Shown piece after piece: positions 37,517-45,967 of a stretch of 64,000 nucleotides of DNA. The stretch covers positions 186,001-250,000 of the forward strand of contig NZ_CAAAIM010000006.1 in assembly GCF_900639985.1 (NCBI RefSeq), in the 5' to 3' direction. Source of the DNA: Legionella rowbothamii. Its GTDB lineage: Bacteria; Pseudomonadota; Gammaproteobacteria; Legionellales; Legionellaceae. How positions within the stretch are numbered: the stretch's first letter is position 1; each line of letters begins with the position of its first letter. The position numbers and the translations under genes were made by a program. The notes under the pieces were generated by a model. The model did not search any database. It was given only the letters and a program-made list of their open reading frames with translations, and had not been told where the DNA came from.

Positions 37517-38365
37517 TTAAAACCTCCCCAGATCAACAACGCTAGAACTGCCGTTTTTAGAAAGTAATAACAATGGGGTGGTTTTTTTATTAGCCTTTAG
37601 AGATTGATAATTCAGGTCGCCATGATTGAGCGTAAGACGACCACTGTTTATCAGATGTTGTGGGATTTGATGTTTGTTAGCCCATAATTGAATTGATAAA
37701 TCATCACTATCTAACAGCATGAGGTGTAAGCGAGTATCAGGAGTATTTTCAATTGCTTCAGTTAAAATCATCAAAATAGTTTTGACTGCTTCATCTGGTT
37801 TCATGAACAGATAAAGGATGTCTCCCTGATTTAGTTGAACAGACTTATGGGCATAGGGTGAGTAAGGAGATGGATCAAAATCACCAACAACAGGTACATT
37901 GGCAAAGAGCTTGTTATAGGCTTTATAAAATGCATTATTCCAGGCAATATTTTTAGAGACTTTCTGGGCTTCCTGAGCTGCTGCAAGTTCTGCAAAATGA
38001 TTGCGTTCGTCTTCATTTCTGGCATTAAGCCCCAGTATATCCAGTGGGGTTTGTCTTAATCCCTGATAATAGATCTTGCTGCGATTCTTCATGAGGAATA
38101 CATAACGCTTTTCTTCCTCAAGGGTTAACTCCCAAACTTTGGCTTCATGAAGTTGTTGTTCATTGAGCTTTAATTTGTTTACGTCTTGCTCCAAAGTTAG
38201 ATCGTCATTATTTACTGTTAACCCAGCTCTCGCTAAAGTTTGATCTTGTGCACTTTGAGTATTCAATGGTTGAGTATTAATGCCAGGGATATTCAATTCA
38301 GCGTGTACTGTATGAGTTGATAACAAAGTGAGAGTGAGTACTGTTTGTTTAAACATGTTGCTCAC
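37517..38365 (-). CDS. Integrating-element protein, PFL_4693 / TIGR03759 type
   Basis: A 282-aa protein with signal peptide (VLTLTLLSTHTVHA). The segment WELTLEEEKRYVFLMKNRS and a later LPL/ARNEDER region match the TIGR03759 family. Likely periplasmic. Overlaps the preceding gene by 17 bases. Confidence 0.82.
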   Translation of the reverse strand: MSNMFKQTVLTLTLLSTHTVHAELNIPGINTQPLNTQSAQDQTLARAGLTVNNDDLTLEQDVNKLKLNEQQLHEAKVWELTLEEEKRYVFLMKNRSKIYYQGLRQTPLDILGLNARNEDERNHFAELAAAQEAQKVSKNIAWNNAFYKAYNKLFANVPVVGDFDPSPYSPYAHKSVQLNQGDILYLFMKPDEAVKTILMILTEAIENTPDTRLHLMLLDSDDLSIQLWANKHQIPQHLINSGRLTLNHGDLNYQSLKANKKTTPLLLLSKNGSSSVVDLGRF

Positions 38366-38960
38366 CTTGTTCCATATTCACTGGAACACGATCTTTATTA
38401 CTGTTTTCAAATACAAGGTGTTGCCTCCCAAAATCAATTTCTAAAACAGACCATCCAGCCAGGGTATCTCCTCTTTCCATTGGGACAGTTTTAAAATCAT
38501 AGATAACACTAGCTACACTGACTTGTTGAATGCTGTCTATGCTCAGAACTTTAAAGGGCAAAACAGTAACGGGTAGATATTTGATGGGGTGTTCTTTCTT
38601 ATCCAGAGTGTTAACGACCTTATGGATAGTATCGAGCTTCTGGGTTAATTCTGATCTGCTTTCAAGTACCAACTGATTTAATTTGCTTTCATCTGTAGAT
38701 TTCAATTGTTCAATTAATCCGGCCAGTTTATTAAAATCCTGATCGATGGAACTTAAATCAATTTTTTCTACTGGCTTTTTAATTTCTGTTTGAAGAGTAA
38801 TGAGTTGAGATTGAATGTCGTTTAAACGAGAACTAATGACATCATTGTCTGTTGTACTGTCATTCGAATGCATTGCTCCAAGGACAATGCCACTAACAAT
38901 CGCTACATTAACTAATGCAATAAATACCCATTTATTCACAGGTTTATTAAATGAAATCAT
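38349..38960 (-). CDS. Inner-membrane-anchored coiled-coil protein
   Basis: A 203-aa protein with one N-terminal membrane helix (VFIALVNVAIVSGIVLGA), a coiled-coil middle (about 35-115) and a small C-terminal globular part. I do not recognise the family. Its place between the TIGR03759-type and PilL-like genes suggests an envelope role in pilus or transfer function. Confidence 0.75.
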   Translation of the reverse strand: MISFNKPVNKWVFIALVNVAIVSGIVLGAMHSNDSTTDNDVISSRLNDIQSQLITLQTEIKKPVEKIDLSSIDQDFNKLAGLIEQLKSTDESKLNQLVLESRSELTQKLDTIHKVVNTLDKKEHPIKYLPVTVLPFKVLSIDSIQQVSVASVIYDFKTVPMERGDTLAGWSVLEIDFGRQHLVFENSNKDRVPVNMEQGEQHV

Positions 38961-39403
38961 GATTTACTCCTTACTATTTTTTTAACAACAGATTGATAGC
39001 CAGGTTTCAATTTGAAATTCACTTCCCGTAGCAACGGATTAACAACCAGCAAAAAGACTTGCTGTCCCGCAAGTACTTCAAGTCCATCTTTAACGCTTAA
39101 AGGGCCTAAATTTCTATCGATTTGAGGTAAGGTCTGCAGCATTACTGCCTGCAAACTTTGGGGTTGCTTTTCTTTTACAGCTAAGGAATAACCAGAGTAT
39201 TGCAACCACCATTTTATTGCCTGACCAACAGTTTTAACTTCTTGGGGGAAATGAATTTGTTGCACTGCCAATAAAGGATTAACTTGAGCAGCTAAAGGTT
39301 TATTAGCGACTGTTGCATAACGATTAATCTGAGTAACATCTGCCAGCGCGTGGGTCGTAAAAGTTAAGATGCTTAGTGAAGTAGCAAGTAACAATTTGAA
39401 CAT
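38957..39403 (-). CDS. PilL-like conjugation protein (TIGR03748 type)
   Basis: About 148 aa from the ATG at 39403, which has a GGAG at good distance. A signal peptide is followed by RYATVANKPLAAQVNPL and a SGYSLAV segment, typical of the PilL N-terminal family of genomic-island systems. It is the first tra-type gene after lvrC. Its ribosome-binding site abuts a 7-bp hairpin at 39415-39433. Confidence 0.82.
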   Translation of the reverse strand: MFKLLLATSLSILTFTTHALADVTQINRYATVANKPLAAQVNPLLAVQQIHFPQEVKTVGQAIKWWLQYSGYSLAVKEKQPQSLQAVMLQTLPQIDRNLGPLSVKDGLEVLAGQQVFLLVVNPLLREVNFKLKPGYQSVVKKIVRSKS

Positions 39404-39414
39404 AACAAACTCCA

Positions 39415-39433
39415 TCAGGGCTTCATGCCCTGA
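39415..39433 (-). promoter_or_regulatory. Hairpin touching the ribosome-binding site of the PilL-like gene
   Basis: On the minus strand TCAGGGC and GCCCTGA form a perfect 7-bp stem with a 5-base loop. The ribosome-binding site TGGAG begins next to its 3' base. Because the adjacent gene lvrC encodes a CsrA-like RNA binder, this is a plausible site for post-transcriptional control of the transfer operon; that is inference. Confidence 0.4.
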
Positions 39434-39441
39434 GTTGATAA

Positions 39442-39651
39442 TTAATTGGTTTCTGAAACAATTTCTTGCTGTGTGACAATCTCAGGATTAGCCTTCTTCC
39501 TTAAATAGATTTCTTTGCGATCAACATCCACATTTGACGGCGCATGAATCCCTACCGCAATGTGACCTCTACGAACGTATAAAATTTTGATTTGAATCTG
39601 GCCTTTGTCTATGAGGATTTCCTCTCCAACACGGCGGGTAAGTACTAGCAT
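39442..39651 (-). CDS. lvrC: LvrC, CsrA-family RNA-binding regulator
   Basis: A 69-aa CsrA paralogue. It starts MLVLTRRVGEEILI and keeps the RNA-binding segment around DVDRKEIYLR, where CsrA has VHREEIY. CsrA dimers bind GGA motifs in mRNA leaders. In Legionella, CsrA-like LvrC proteins sit in conjugative islands and control element excision and transfer. It is downstream of lvrA and lvrB and upstream of the tra genes. Its leader carries ACAGGAGTGT, close to a CsrA site. Confidence 0.93.
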   Translation of the reverse strand: MLVLTRRVGEEILIDKGQIQIKILYVRRGHIAVGIHAPSNVDVDRKEIYLRKKANPEIVTQQEIVSETN

Positions 39652-39670
39652 GGCAACACTCCTGTTTTGA

Positions 39671-40153
39671 TTAACTGTTTAATTTTTTTAACATGGCTTT
39701 GATATGCATCTCAGCGACTTCACGGCTCGCTGGTTTGTTGGAATCTTGATTCATAGGGCGAGGAATTCTGCGACCCTGGATTGCTTTACAATCTTCAATA
39801 AACTGAGGCAGTGTTGGTGGATACCCTCTCCCCTCACGAAGCATGAGCAAAACTTCTTTCAAAATTTGATTATCAAAACGCAATAAAGCGTCAAACCACT
39901 CTTTTTTAGCACCAGCCAACCCACGTTCGTTTTGGAAATTACTCCACCAGATATGGCCATAAATCGCTCCAAGCCTGCTAAACAGGGTATCAATCCGCTT
40001 GTCATGAACTTCTGGGGTTGCTGAACTGGACGACGTTGCTTGTGTTTGATTGCCCGGATTCTTCTTCGTTGAAATCGAAGTCCGTGTCTCCACATGAGTC
40101 CCAGAAAATTTCGATTGCAGATTTTTTTGCATGAGTTGTTGTATGTTTTGCAT
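39671..40153 (-). CDS. lvrB: LvrB, island regulator protein
   Basis: About 160 aa from the ATG at 40153, preceded by ACAGGAG; the ATG at 40192 lacks a ribosome-binding site. A Ser/Thr-rich N-terminal region is followed by a domain with HIWWSNFQNERGLAGAKKEWFDALL. It is recognised by place and sequence as lvrB, whose molecular function is unknown. It overlaps the 3' end of lvrA by about 150 bases in another frame. Confidence 0.8.
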   Translation of the reverse strand: MQNIQQLMQKNLQSKFSGTHVETRTSISTKKNPGNQTQATSSSSATPEVHDKRIDTLFSRLGAIYGHIWWSNFQNERGLAGAKKEWFDALLRFDNQILKEVLLMLREGRGYPPTLPQFIEDCKAIQGRRIPRPMNQDSNKPASREVAEMHIKAMLKKLNS

Positions 40154-40895
40154 TGCTACGCTCCTGTTTTCTGACAGAGGAAATTTCATCATCCCAGCAG
40201 TGTTGGGCTAACCAGTTGGCAGGGTACTTCCATGGAGGAACCCAATCACCTGCAAATGCTTGCTCATCCCAATTCTTCACTTGTGCAATCAAAGCGCTGA
40301 TTATTTTGTCCACTAGAAAATCATCGGGATTGATTTGTTTAAACTCCTGCCACGCTTTTTGTTTGGATTTTTTGCTTGGGTAATGCGACCAAAATTTTTC
40401 AAATTGCGTAAATAAATATAAATAATTATTCTCTTTATGAGGTATGTCGGCTTTTGCACATTTAGCTATGTCGGCTTTAACTGGTTTAAAGTTCGATTGG
40501 CTATTATTATCAAGGACTTCTTGAAATTCAGGACTGATGCCTTGCTGTGACGGCTTTGTGACGGCTTTTTTCTGGACATAATAATCCCTTGTCGCTAAAA
40601 GGCATTTTAAAATTAATTGATGATCTCTGGATTGGAATTTAATAAGACCCGCTCTTTCAAGACCAGCGATTGCACGGCGTGTTTGTGCACGAGAAAAGCT
40701 AACACTTTTGATACCTTGATGTGGTTCGATATACAGTTGTTCAGCAATTGATTGATAGCTTATCCCCCTATCAATTCCCACTATCCCGGTTTTCACATTC
40801 ATATAAGGCCTAATCCCTCTAAAATAAGCTAATTGCTGAATGTGCGGTAAGCCACACAATGCAACCATCTCGTTGTCATTAACAGTGAACTCCAT
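40002..40895 (-). CDS. lvrA: LvrA, winged-helix regulator/replication-like protein
   Basis: A 297-aa protein with an N-terminal winged-helix-like region (SYQSIAEQLYIE...SRAQTRRAIAGLERAGLI). A middle part FWSHYPSKKSKQKAWQEFK and WKYPANWL resemble phage replication and DnaT-like segments. This is the conserved lvrA of Legionella islands. It is the first gene of the lvrABC unit, divergent from lvrR across a 199-base operator region, so likely under LvrR control. Confidence 0.85.
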   Translation of the reverse strand: MEFTVNDNEMVALCGLPHIQQLAYFRGIRPYMNVKTGIVGIDRGISYQSIAEQLYIEPHQGIKSVSFSRAQTRRAIAGLERAGLIKFQSRDHQLILKCLLATRDYYVQKKAVTKPSQQGISPEFQEVLDNNSQSNFKPVKADIAKCAKADIPHKENNYLYLFTQFEKFWSHYPSKKSKQKAWQEFKQINPDDFLVDKIISALIAQVKNWDEQAFAGDWVPPWKYPANWLAQHCWDDEISSVRKQERSNAKHTTTHAKKSAIEIFWDSCGDTDFDFNEEESGQSNTSNVVQFSNPRSS

Positions 40896-40974
40896 TGCTC
40901 CCTCTTCTTCCGTTGACTTAATTAATCATCAATTTTGCTGTATGTTATATTTTGAAAATTAACGACCCATATTA

Positions 40975-41010
40975 ATGCTCTTAATGAGCATAATTACTCA
41001 AATCGAGCAA
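40975..41010. promoter_or_regulatory. Paired operator-like palindromes between lvrA and lvrR
   Basis: Site 1, ATGCTC-TTAAT-GAGCAT (40975-40991), is a perfect inverted repeat. Site 2, TTACTC-AAATC-GAGCAA (40994-41010), has the same half-sites with one mismatch. The centres are 19 bases apart, about two helical turns, as in phage-repressor operators. LvrR is the obvious candidate binder. Confidence 0.7.
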
Positions 41011-41033
41011 CTATAATTAGAACTTAACACATA

Positions 41034-41061
41034 TTGAGAATGTGTCAATATCTGGTATCAT
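41034..41061 (+). promoter_or_regulatory. Candidate lvrR promoter
   Basis: TTGAGA (41034-41039) and TATCAT (41056-41061) are separated by 16 bases, a reasonable sigma-70 promoter. An additional inverted repeat ACACAT/ATGTGT (41028-41045) overlaps the -35 box. Transcription would start about 27 bases ahead of the lvrR ATG. Confidence 0.5.
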
Positions 41062-41094
41062 ATTTATTAAGTATTTTTATGGACGTAACATGGA

Positions 41095-41778
41095 ATGAAC
41101 ATCAAAGAGAAAATAGGACAACGAATTAGGCATGAACGAACCACCAAAGGCCTAACGAGAAAGGCTCTGGCAGAGCTAACAGAGGATTTAAAAGTCTCTC
41201 GCATCAACAATTACGAACGCGGCGAAAGAACCCCTGGCCCCGAAGAAATCAAACAACTAGCTAAAGCACTAGAGGTTTCACCATCCTTTTTAATGTGTTT
41301 GTCCGATGACAAACAAGGAAGATTAAATAAAACTCCTGGCTTGGGTGCTCTAATTCCAGTGCTGGATTACAAGCAGGCTGCAAATCCTGCGCTATTTATT
41401 CAACAAATCAAAGAGGAGCACTACTCTGAAAAGGTTGCATTAATCCCAGTTAGTTCAGGACTGACTGAGCGTATCGGTCCAAATGCCTTTGCGATGGAAG
41501 TGAGGGATGACAGTATGACTCCAGAATTCAGAGTGAATGATGTGCTCATCATTGATCCTGATACTACTCCAAATCCAGGAGATTTTGTGGTGGCTAAGCT
41601 TGATTCTGAAAATGAAGTGATTATTCGCAAATATAAGCAGCTTTCTGCTTCTAAAACATCTCCAGCATTTGAATTAATTGCGCTTAATGAAGATTGGGCA
41701 AGTGTTCGAGTCGATCCCGATACCAGCTGTGAATTAGTTGGGTCGGTTATAAGTCTAAATAGATTTATTAAATTATGA
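41095..41778 (+). CDS. lvrR: LvrR, CI/LexA-like repressor
   Basis: A 227-aa protein with an N-terminal XRE helix-turn-helix (about 6-60) and a C-terminal S24 peptidase/dimerisation domain. The catalytic Ser is in DDSMTP (Ser140), with the basic partner at Arg178-Lys179. At the place where such repressors cut themselves (Ala-Gly) it has Ala95-Ala96, so RecA-triggered self-cleavage may be altered. It likely represses lvrA and its own gene through the palindromes at 40975-41010. Confidence 0.88.
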   Translation: MNIKEKIGQRIRHERTTKGLTRKALAELTEDLKVSRINNYERGERTPGPEEIKQLAKALEVSPSFLMCLSDDKQGRLNKTPGLGALIPVLDYKQAANPALFIQQIKEEHYSEKVALIPVSSGLTERIGPNAFAMEVRDDSMTPEFRVNDVLIIDPDTTPNPGDFVVAKLDSENEVIIRKYKQLSASKTSPAFELIALNEDWASVRVDPDTSCELVGSVISLNRFIKL

Positions 41779-41807
41779 CCTGTTAAGGATGAGTCCAAGG
41801 ATAATTA

Positions 41808-42422
41808 ATGAAACCGATTTTGATAAACCTACCCATGCCAATAATAACCCCCAGGTTATTAATAAGACCCACCCAAGTAAATGACGGTAAGGCAGTGAAT
41901 GCCGCTATTTTAGAATCCTATGAAGAACTCCATCGATTTATGGATTGGGCTAAAACAAAGCCCTCTGTAGAAGACTCAGAAGAACAGGCTCGACTCGCTG
42001 CTGCCAACTGGATTCTAAAGAGAAATGAAGAACCGTGGCTTCAACTATTTATTTATGACAAAACCACCGGAGAATTTATTGGCGGAACTGGCTTTCATCA
42101 TATTATTTGGGAAGTACCCTCTGTTGAGACAGGATATTGGATACGCAGCTCTCGTGCAAAAGAAGGTTTGATGACCGAAGCGATTAATGCCATTACACAA
42201 TATGCGTTCAAACAATTAGGCGTAAAACGAATGGCCATTACCTGTGACCTTGATAATAGCAGAAGTCGAATGGTTCCCGAGCGACTGAATTACACCTTAG
42301 AGGCAACCCTAAAATCAAATAGAAAAAAACCAATTACAGGTGAAATCAGCGATACTCTTGTCTACGCAAAATATGATCTTGATAATCTACCCAATCTAAA
42401 CGTGAATTGGCCTACAGAATGA
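41808..42422 (+). CDS. GNAT acetyltransferase, RimJ/RimL-like
   Basis: A 204-aa GNAT. It has the RimL-type start TPRLLIRP, an EFIGGTGFHHI strand and an acetyl-CoA-loop region near RSSRAKEGLMTEA. The C-terminal NSRSRMVPERLNY is typical of ribosomal-protein or peptide N-acetylation enzymes. First gene of the plus-strand cargo array, 29 bases after lvrR. Substrate unknown. Confidence 0.85.
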   Translation: MKPILINLPMPIITPRLLIRPTQVNDGKAVNAAILESYEELHRFMDWAKTKPSVEDSEEQARLAAANWILKRNEEPWLQLFIYDKTTGEFIGGTGFHHIIWEVPSVETGYWIRSSRAKEGLMTEAINAITQYAFKQLGVKRMAITCDLDNSRSRMVPERLNYTLEATLKSNRKKPITGEISDTLVYAKYDLDNLPNLNVNWPTE

Positions 42423-42952
42423 ACTCTCTACAATTCAAGAGACTATGCGAAAATGACCTAGAACTTCTCTACACTTGGTTCAAAGAACCAACGATTAACC
42501 AATTGTATGCTAGAAACCAAGCTTGGTCTCTTAAAGATATTCAAAATAAATACCTACCCAGAATTTTAGGCCAAGAAAATGTACCCAGCTTTATCATTAT
42601 CAAAAATAATAAAGCCATAGGATTTATACAATATTATTGCCTGACAGTGTCTTTACCTGAAGGTATAAAGGGTTATAACAACCCTTTATTCAATGAATAC
42701 ACTCCAAATCAACTTGCCGGAGTTGATCTTTTTATTGCACAAGCAAAAGATCGTGGCAAGGGCATAGGGGAATCTATAATAAACAACTTTATCTCAGAAT
42801 ATTTAACTCAGTTCAAAACTATTCTCGTTGATCCAAACAGTAATAATATTCACGCAATTCGATGCTATGAAAAAGCGGGGTTTGTAACATCAACCTTCAG
42901 CCGAGACCCAGACTATATTGTTATGATTAGAGCTTTAACTCCATTTTCATAG
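42419..42952 (+). CDS. AAC(6')-Ib-like aminoglycoside acetyltransferase
   Basis: About 177 aa. The start ATG at 42419 overlaps the stop of the gene before (ATGA), so the two are coupled. The layout is that of AAC(6')-Ib: LQFKRLCENDLELLYTWF, YLPRILGQENV, GVDLFIAQAKDRGKGIG (acetyl-CoA loop) and NNIHAIRCYEKAGF. It would transfer acetyl to the 6'-amine of aminoglycosides. Activity and spectrum are unproven. Confidence 0.82.
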   Translation: MNSLQFKRLCENDLELLYTWFKEPTINQLYARNQAWSLKDIQNKYLPRILGQENVPSFIIIKNNKAIGFIQYYCLTVSLPEGIKGYNNPLFNEYTPNQLAGVDLFIAQAKDRGKGIGESIINNFISEYLTQFKTILVDPNSNNIHAIRCYEKAGFVTSTFSRDPDYIVMIRALTPFS

Positions 42953-42966
42953 GATGCATCGAACTA

Positions 42967-43410
42967 ATGAATGATCAAGCCAAAACCATACTAAATGATC
43001 TAACAAGTGACATAAACCAGTTATTAGGTTTTCATGAAAGCACCCCTAGAATTAATTACGGTCCTTGTGGTGTATTTGCTCAGTTATTTTATGAAGCATG
43101 GAATAATCGTTTCCCTGAAAAAGTATATATCTGCTTTGTTATGATGCCTTCAGGTGATGAGTGTGATCATGTCGTTATTAGACTCCCAACAGGGGACTTA
43201 TACGATGGTGGTGTAGGTGTTCATTCTGATGATTTCTATACTCCACAATTTATCATAGAAGAGATGCTGGAATATGATCATGCCATATTGGAAAAATGGG
43301 CTTATGGTCTTGACCGTACTTACCCAAGATTCTGCCCAGACTTTGATAAAAACAAAGTTAAAAAATTGATTGATTATCACCTTGACCGTTTATCCAAGAT
43401 GACAATATAG
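42967..43410 (+). CDS. Unknown protein with papain-like Cys-His-Asp triad
   Basis: A 147-aa protein, not recognised by name. Cys34 in GPCG at the start of a helix, His68 in CDHVV and Asp80 in LYDGG have the order and spacing of a papain/NlpC-like catalytic triad. It could be a small cysteine peptidase, amidase or acyltransferase. It lies in the array of small-molecule-modifying genes. Confidence 0.6.
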   Translation: MNDQAKTILNDLTSDINQLLGFHESTPRINYGPCGVFAQLFYEAWNNRFPEKVYICFVMMPSGDECDHVVIRLPTGDLYDGGVGVHSDDFYTPQFIIEEMLEYDHAILEKWAYGLDRTYPRFCPDFDKNKVKKLIDYHLDRLSKMTI

Positions 43411-43432
43411 AATTCAAATTAAGGAGTACAGG

Positions 43433-44971
43433 TTGGCAATCGACAGATTAAAAATTTCAGACATTGATCGCTTAATATCCTACATTGAACTTTCTTCAAG
43501 AGACCCTGTTCTATTAGCAGAATTAAGTCATTTCCAAAAAATCAGATTTAATAAAGAGGGTCATTATGAAGAGCGTCCACTAACGGAAAACGAGATTAAA
43601 AGATTAGGATCAAATAGAACAATTAAATTCTATTTAATTTTATTATTTCTTGCTGAAAACATTGCATTAGAATCCTTGCGAATAAAAAACAGAACCTACG
43701 ATGGTGATGTTGTCTTAGTCAATGATTTGTGGGAAGAAATGGAAGAAATGCTAGTTAAAAAATTGTTTCTTTCCCGAGAAATCAGCTCCTATTTTATAAA
43801 GCTTGGCGGGAAAAATAGCCCAGAATTTCAAAAATTTATTAGCTTAGCGAAGTTCATTAAAATAGAAAACTTAAGTTCTGAAGAATTTACCTGTTCCGCT
43901 GACAAAAAAGCAACATGCTCTCTATATCTAACAGGGAAATACGTACTAGAAGAAACTAATCCTAAATTAAAGACTAAAAATGATAATACATCCCTGAGAG
44001 AAAAGTATGATTTATATGACCGCAAGACTTGCTGTCATGTATTCTTATACGATCCATTTAAATTCGAAGAACCACAATCCTATGTTGCTTATCGATATAT
44101 CAATAAATGTGCAACAAAAAAGAATATTGAGTCAATATATACTGTTATAGATTCAAAACCTGAACTGACGGTACTTCTTGATAATGGATCTTTTACCAAG
44201 GTGGCAGCAGAAGATATTTCAGATTTTCTTGAGAAGCAATTATTTGCTGGTGAATTAGATAAAACGATAGTACAACACATTAAAAATGATTATCCGCCCT
44301 TATTTTACCCTCCATTAACCATCGAGCTCACAAAAACCATTTATCAAAACCTTTATAAATTAATAAATAAGGGTATGAAACAATCCGAAGAAAAAGCTAA
44401 ACCACTATTGCTGATTCTTGCGGAAATTCATGATTCAAAAAATTCATTTTTATTACAAGTCATCGTACTCCTTATTGCAAAAAAACTTGGAGTTGAGTGG
44501 TTATTTCACGAAACAATCAATTTGCATCATAAAGAACATGGTTTCGATGCACCAGTAAATGCTACCAATTCACTGCTATCTTTTGCCCAAACGAATCTTT
44601 GTATCCAAGTAAAAGACCTTGAAGCCAAACTTCATTACGGTGATATTGAAGCACCTTATCCTTATCATGAAATCCCTGAAGAAGAGTTCGGTATTGATGC
44701 TCGTGAGCAAAGTTGGATTATTGATATAAAAACTTTAGGTAAGGGGGCAGTTTTAATATTAGGAGCTGAGCACTTAAACAATATAGTAAATAGTGAGCTA
44801 AAAAATAACTTTACTATAGTTCCAATCAATTGCACTTGTGACAAAAAATATAGCGATAAATTATCAATTACCAACCATAACTTCATTGCTTTGGAATACA
44901 ATCTAAACCAGCTTACTCTAGATGAAATCATTAATATGGCACTAGAAGCTCAAATATCTCAATCTACTTAA
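43433..44971 (+). CDS. Unknown 512-aa protein
   Basis: It begins with a TTG start at 43433, supported by AAGGAG six bases upstream. The N-terminal half is helical and charged. The C-terminal half carries LAEIHDSKNSFL (about 329) and ILGAEHLNNI, weakly reminiscent of TraB/EreA/ChaN-like folds with paired Glu/His, but I would not assign it. It could also be a Legionella effector-like protein. Soluble, no signal peptide. Confidence 0.7.
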   Translation: MAIDRLKISDIDRLISYIELSSRDPVLLAELSHFQKIRFNKEGHYEERPLTENEIKRLGSNRTIKFYLILLFLAENIALESLRIKNRTYDGDVVLVNDLWEEMEEMLVKKLFLSREISSYFIKLGGKNSPEFQKFISLAKFIKIENLSSEEFTCSADKKATCSLYLTGKYVLEETNPKLKTKNDNTSLREKYDLYDRKTCCHVFLYDPFKFEEPQSYVAYRYINKCATKKNIESIYTVIDSKPELTVLLDNGSFTKVAAEDISDFLEKQLFAGELDKTIVQHIKNDYPPLFYPPLTIELTKTIYQNLYKLINKGMKQSEEKAKPLLLILAEIHDSKNSFLLQVIVLLIAKKLGVEWLFHETINLHHKEHGFDAPVNATNSLLSFAQTNLCIQVKDLEAKLHYGDIEAPYPYHEIPEEEFGIDAREQSWIIDIKTLGKGAVLILGAEHLNNIVNSELKNNFTIVPINCTCDKKYSDKLSITNHNFIALEYNLNQLTLDEIINMALEAQISQST

Positions 44972-44989
44972 GTATTTTCGGAGAACAAC

Positions 44990-45877
44990 ATGAGATCTCT
45001 TTGTCCTGCGCCACTAAGACCAGGTGACACCATAGGATTAGTTACTCCATCAAGCCCCTTAGTGCCTGGTGCTATTGAAGCAGGTGTGCAATTTTTAGAG
45101 AAAAATGGATTTAAAGTGAAACTTGGAAATCATATTTATGATTCAGATCGTTTTCTAGCAGGTAATGATATAGATCGCGCAAAGGACCTGATGGATTTTT
45201 TTAAAGATTCTACGGTTAAAGCGATTATAGCAACGCGTGGCGGCCAAGGTTCCCAGCGACTATTACCTTTACTTGATTACGATGTAATTCGATCTCACCC
45301 CAAAATATTAGTTGGATTTAGTGATACAACTGCTTTACAACTCGGTTTGTTGAAAAAAACCAAGCTGGTCACCTACACAGGGTTTACTTTAACCATTCAG
45401 CCCAACACCCTGATTGAACAAACATTGATGGCTTGTTTATTTGGAAAATCTTATCGAATCACTGAGGGAGTATGCGTTTGTCCAGGAACCGCTAAAGGTC
45501 CCATAGTTGGGGGGAATTTAACATTACTCACAACGTTAATGGGAACTCCTTTTCAACCCGAATTTGAAGGAGGTATTTTAATGATAGAAGATATTAATAT
45601 TGAACCTTACAATCTTGATAGAATGCTCTCTCAATTGGACTTAGCTGGTGTTTTTAATCAAGTAGCGGGTATTATCATTGGTCAATTTGAAAATTCCACA
45701 GGAAAAGACTCAAATTCTCTGGAAGGTACTGTTGATGACGTAATTAATGAATGGAGCTCTCATTTTAAAGTCACTTGCATTAAAGACTTTCCTTATGGTC
45801 ACGGCGCAAAACGATGCGTTCTACCAATTGGGAAAGAGGTTATATTAGATGCGGGAAAAAGCACTCTTTCCATTTAA
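44990..45877 (+). CDS. S66 LD-carboxypeptidase / MccF-like serine peptidase
   Basis: A 295-aa peptidase of family S66. The Ser-Glu-His triad is visible: Ser111 in GFSDTT, Glu200 in IEDIN and His271 in YGHG. S66 enzymes trim murein tetrapeptides (LdcA) or inactivate microcin C-like aminoacyl-nucleotides (MccF). The neighbouring acetyltransferases and kinases make a resistance or detoxification role plausible. No signal peptide, so cytoplasmic. Confidence 0.9.
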   Translation: MRSLCPAPLRPGDTIGLVTPSSPLVPGAIEAGVQFLEKNGFKVKLGNHIYDSDRFLAGNDIDRAKDLMDFFKDSTVKAIIATRGGQGSQRLLPLLDYDVIRSHPKILVGFSDTTALQLGLLKKTKLVTYTGFTLTIQPNTLIEQTLMACLFGKSYRITEGVCVCPGTAKGPIVGGNLTLLTTLMGTPFQPEFEGGILMIEDINIEPYNLDRMLSQLDLAGVFNQVAGIIIGQFENSTGKDSNSLEGTVDDVINEWSSHFKVTCIKDFPYGHGAKRCVLPIGKEVILDAGKSTLSI

Positions 45878-45967
45878 TAAGTTCAGGTTAAGGGTCGGGC
45901 ACCTTCTTGGCTTCCCTAGTACATCAATATGCTATCATTAAAAATGACTATTTATTTGAGATGTCAT

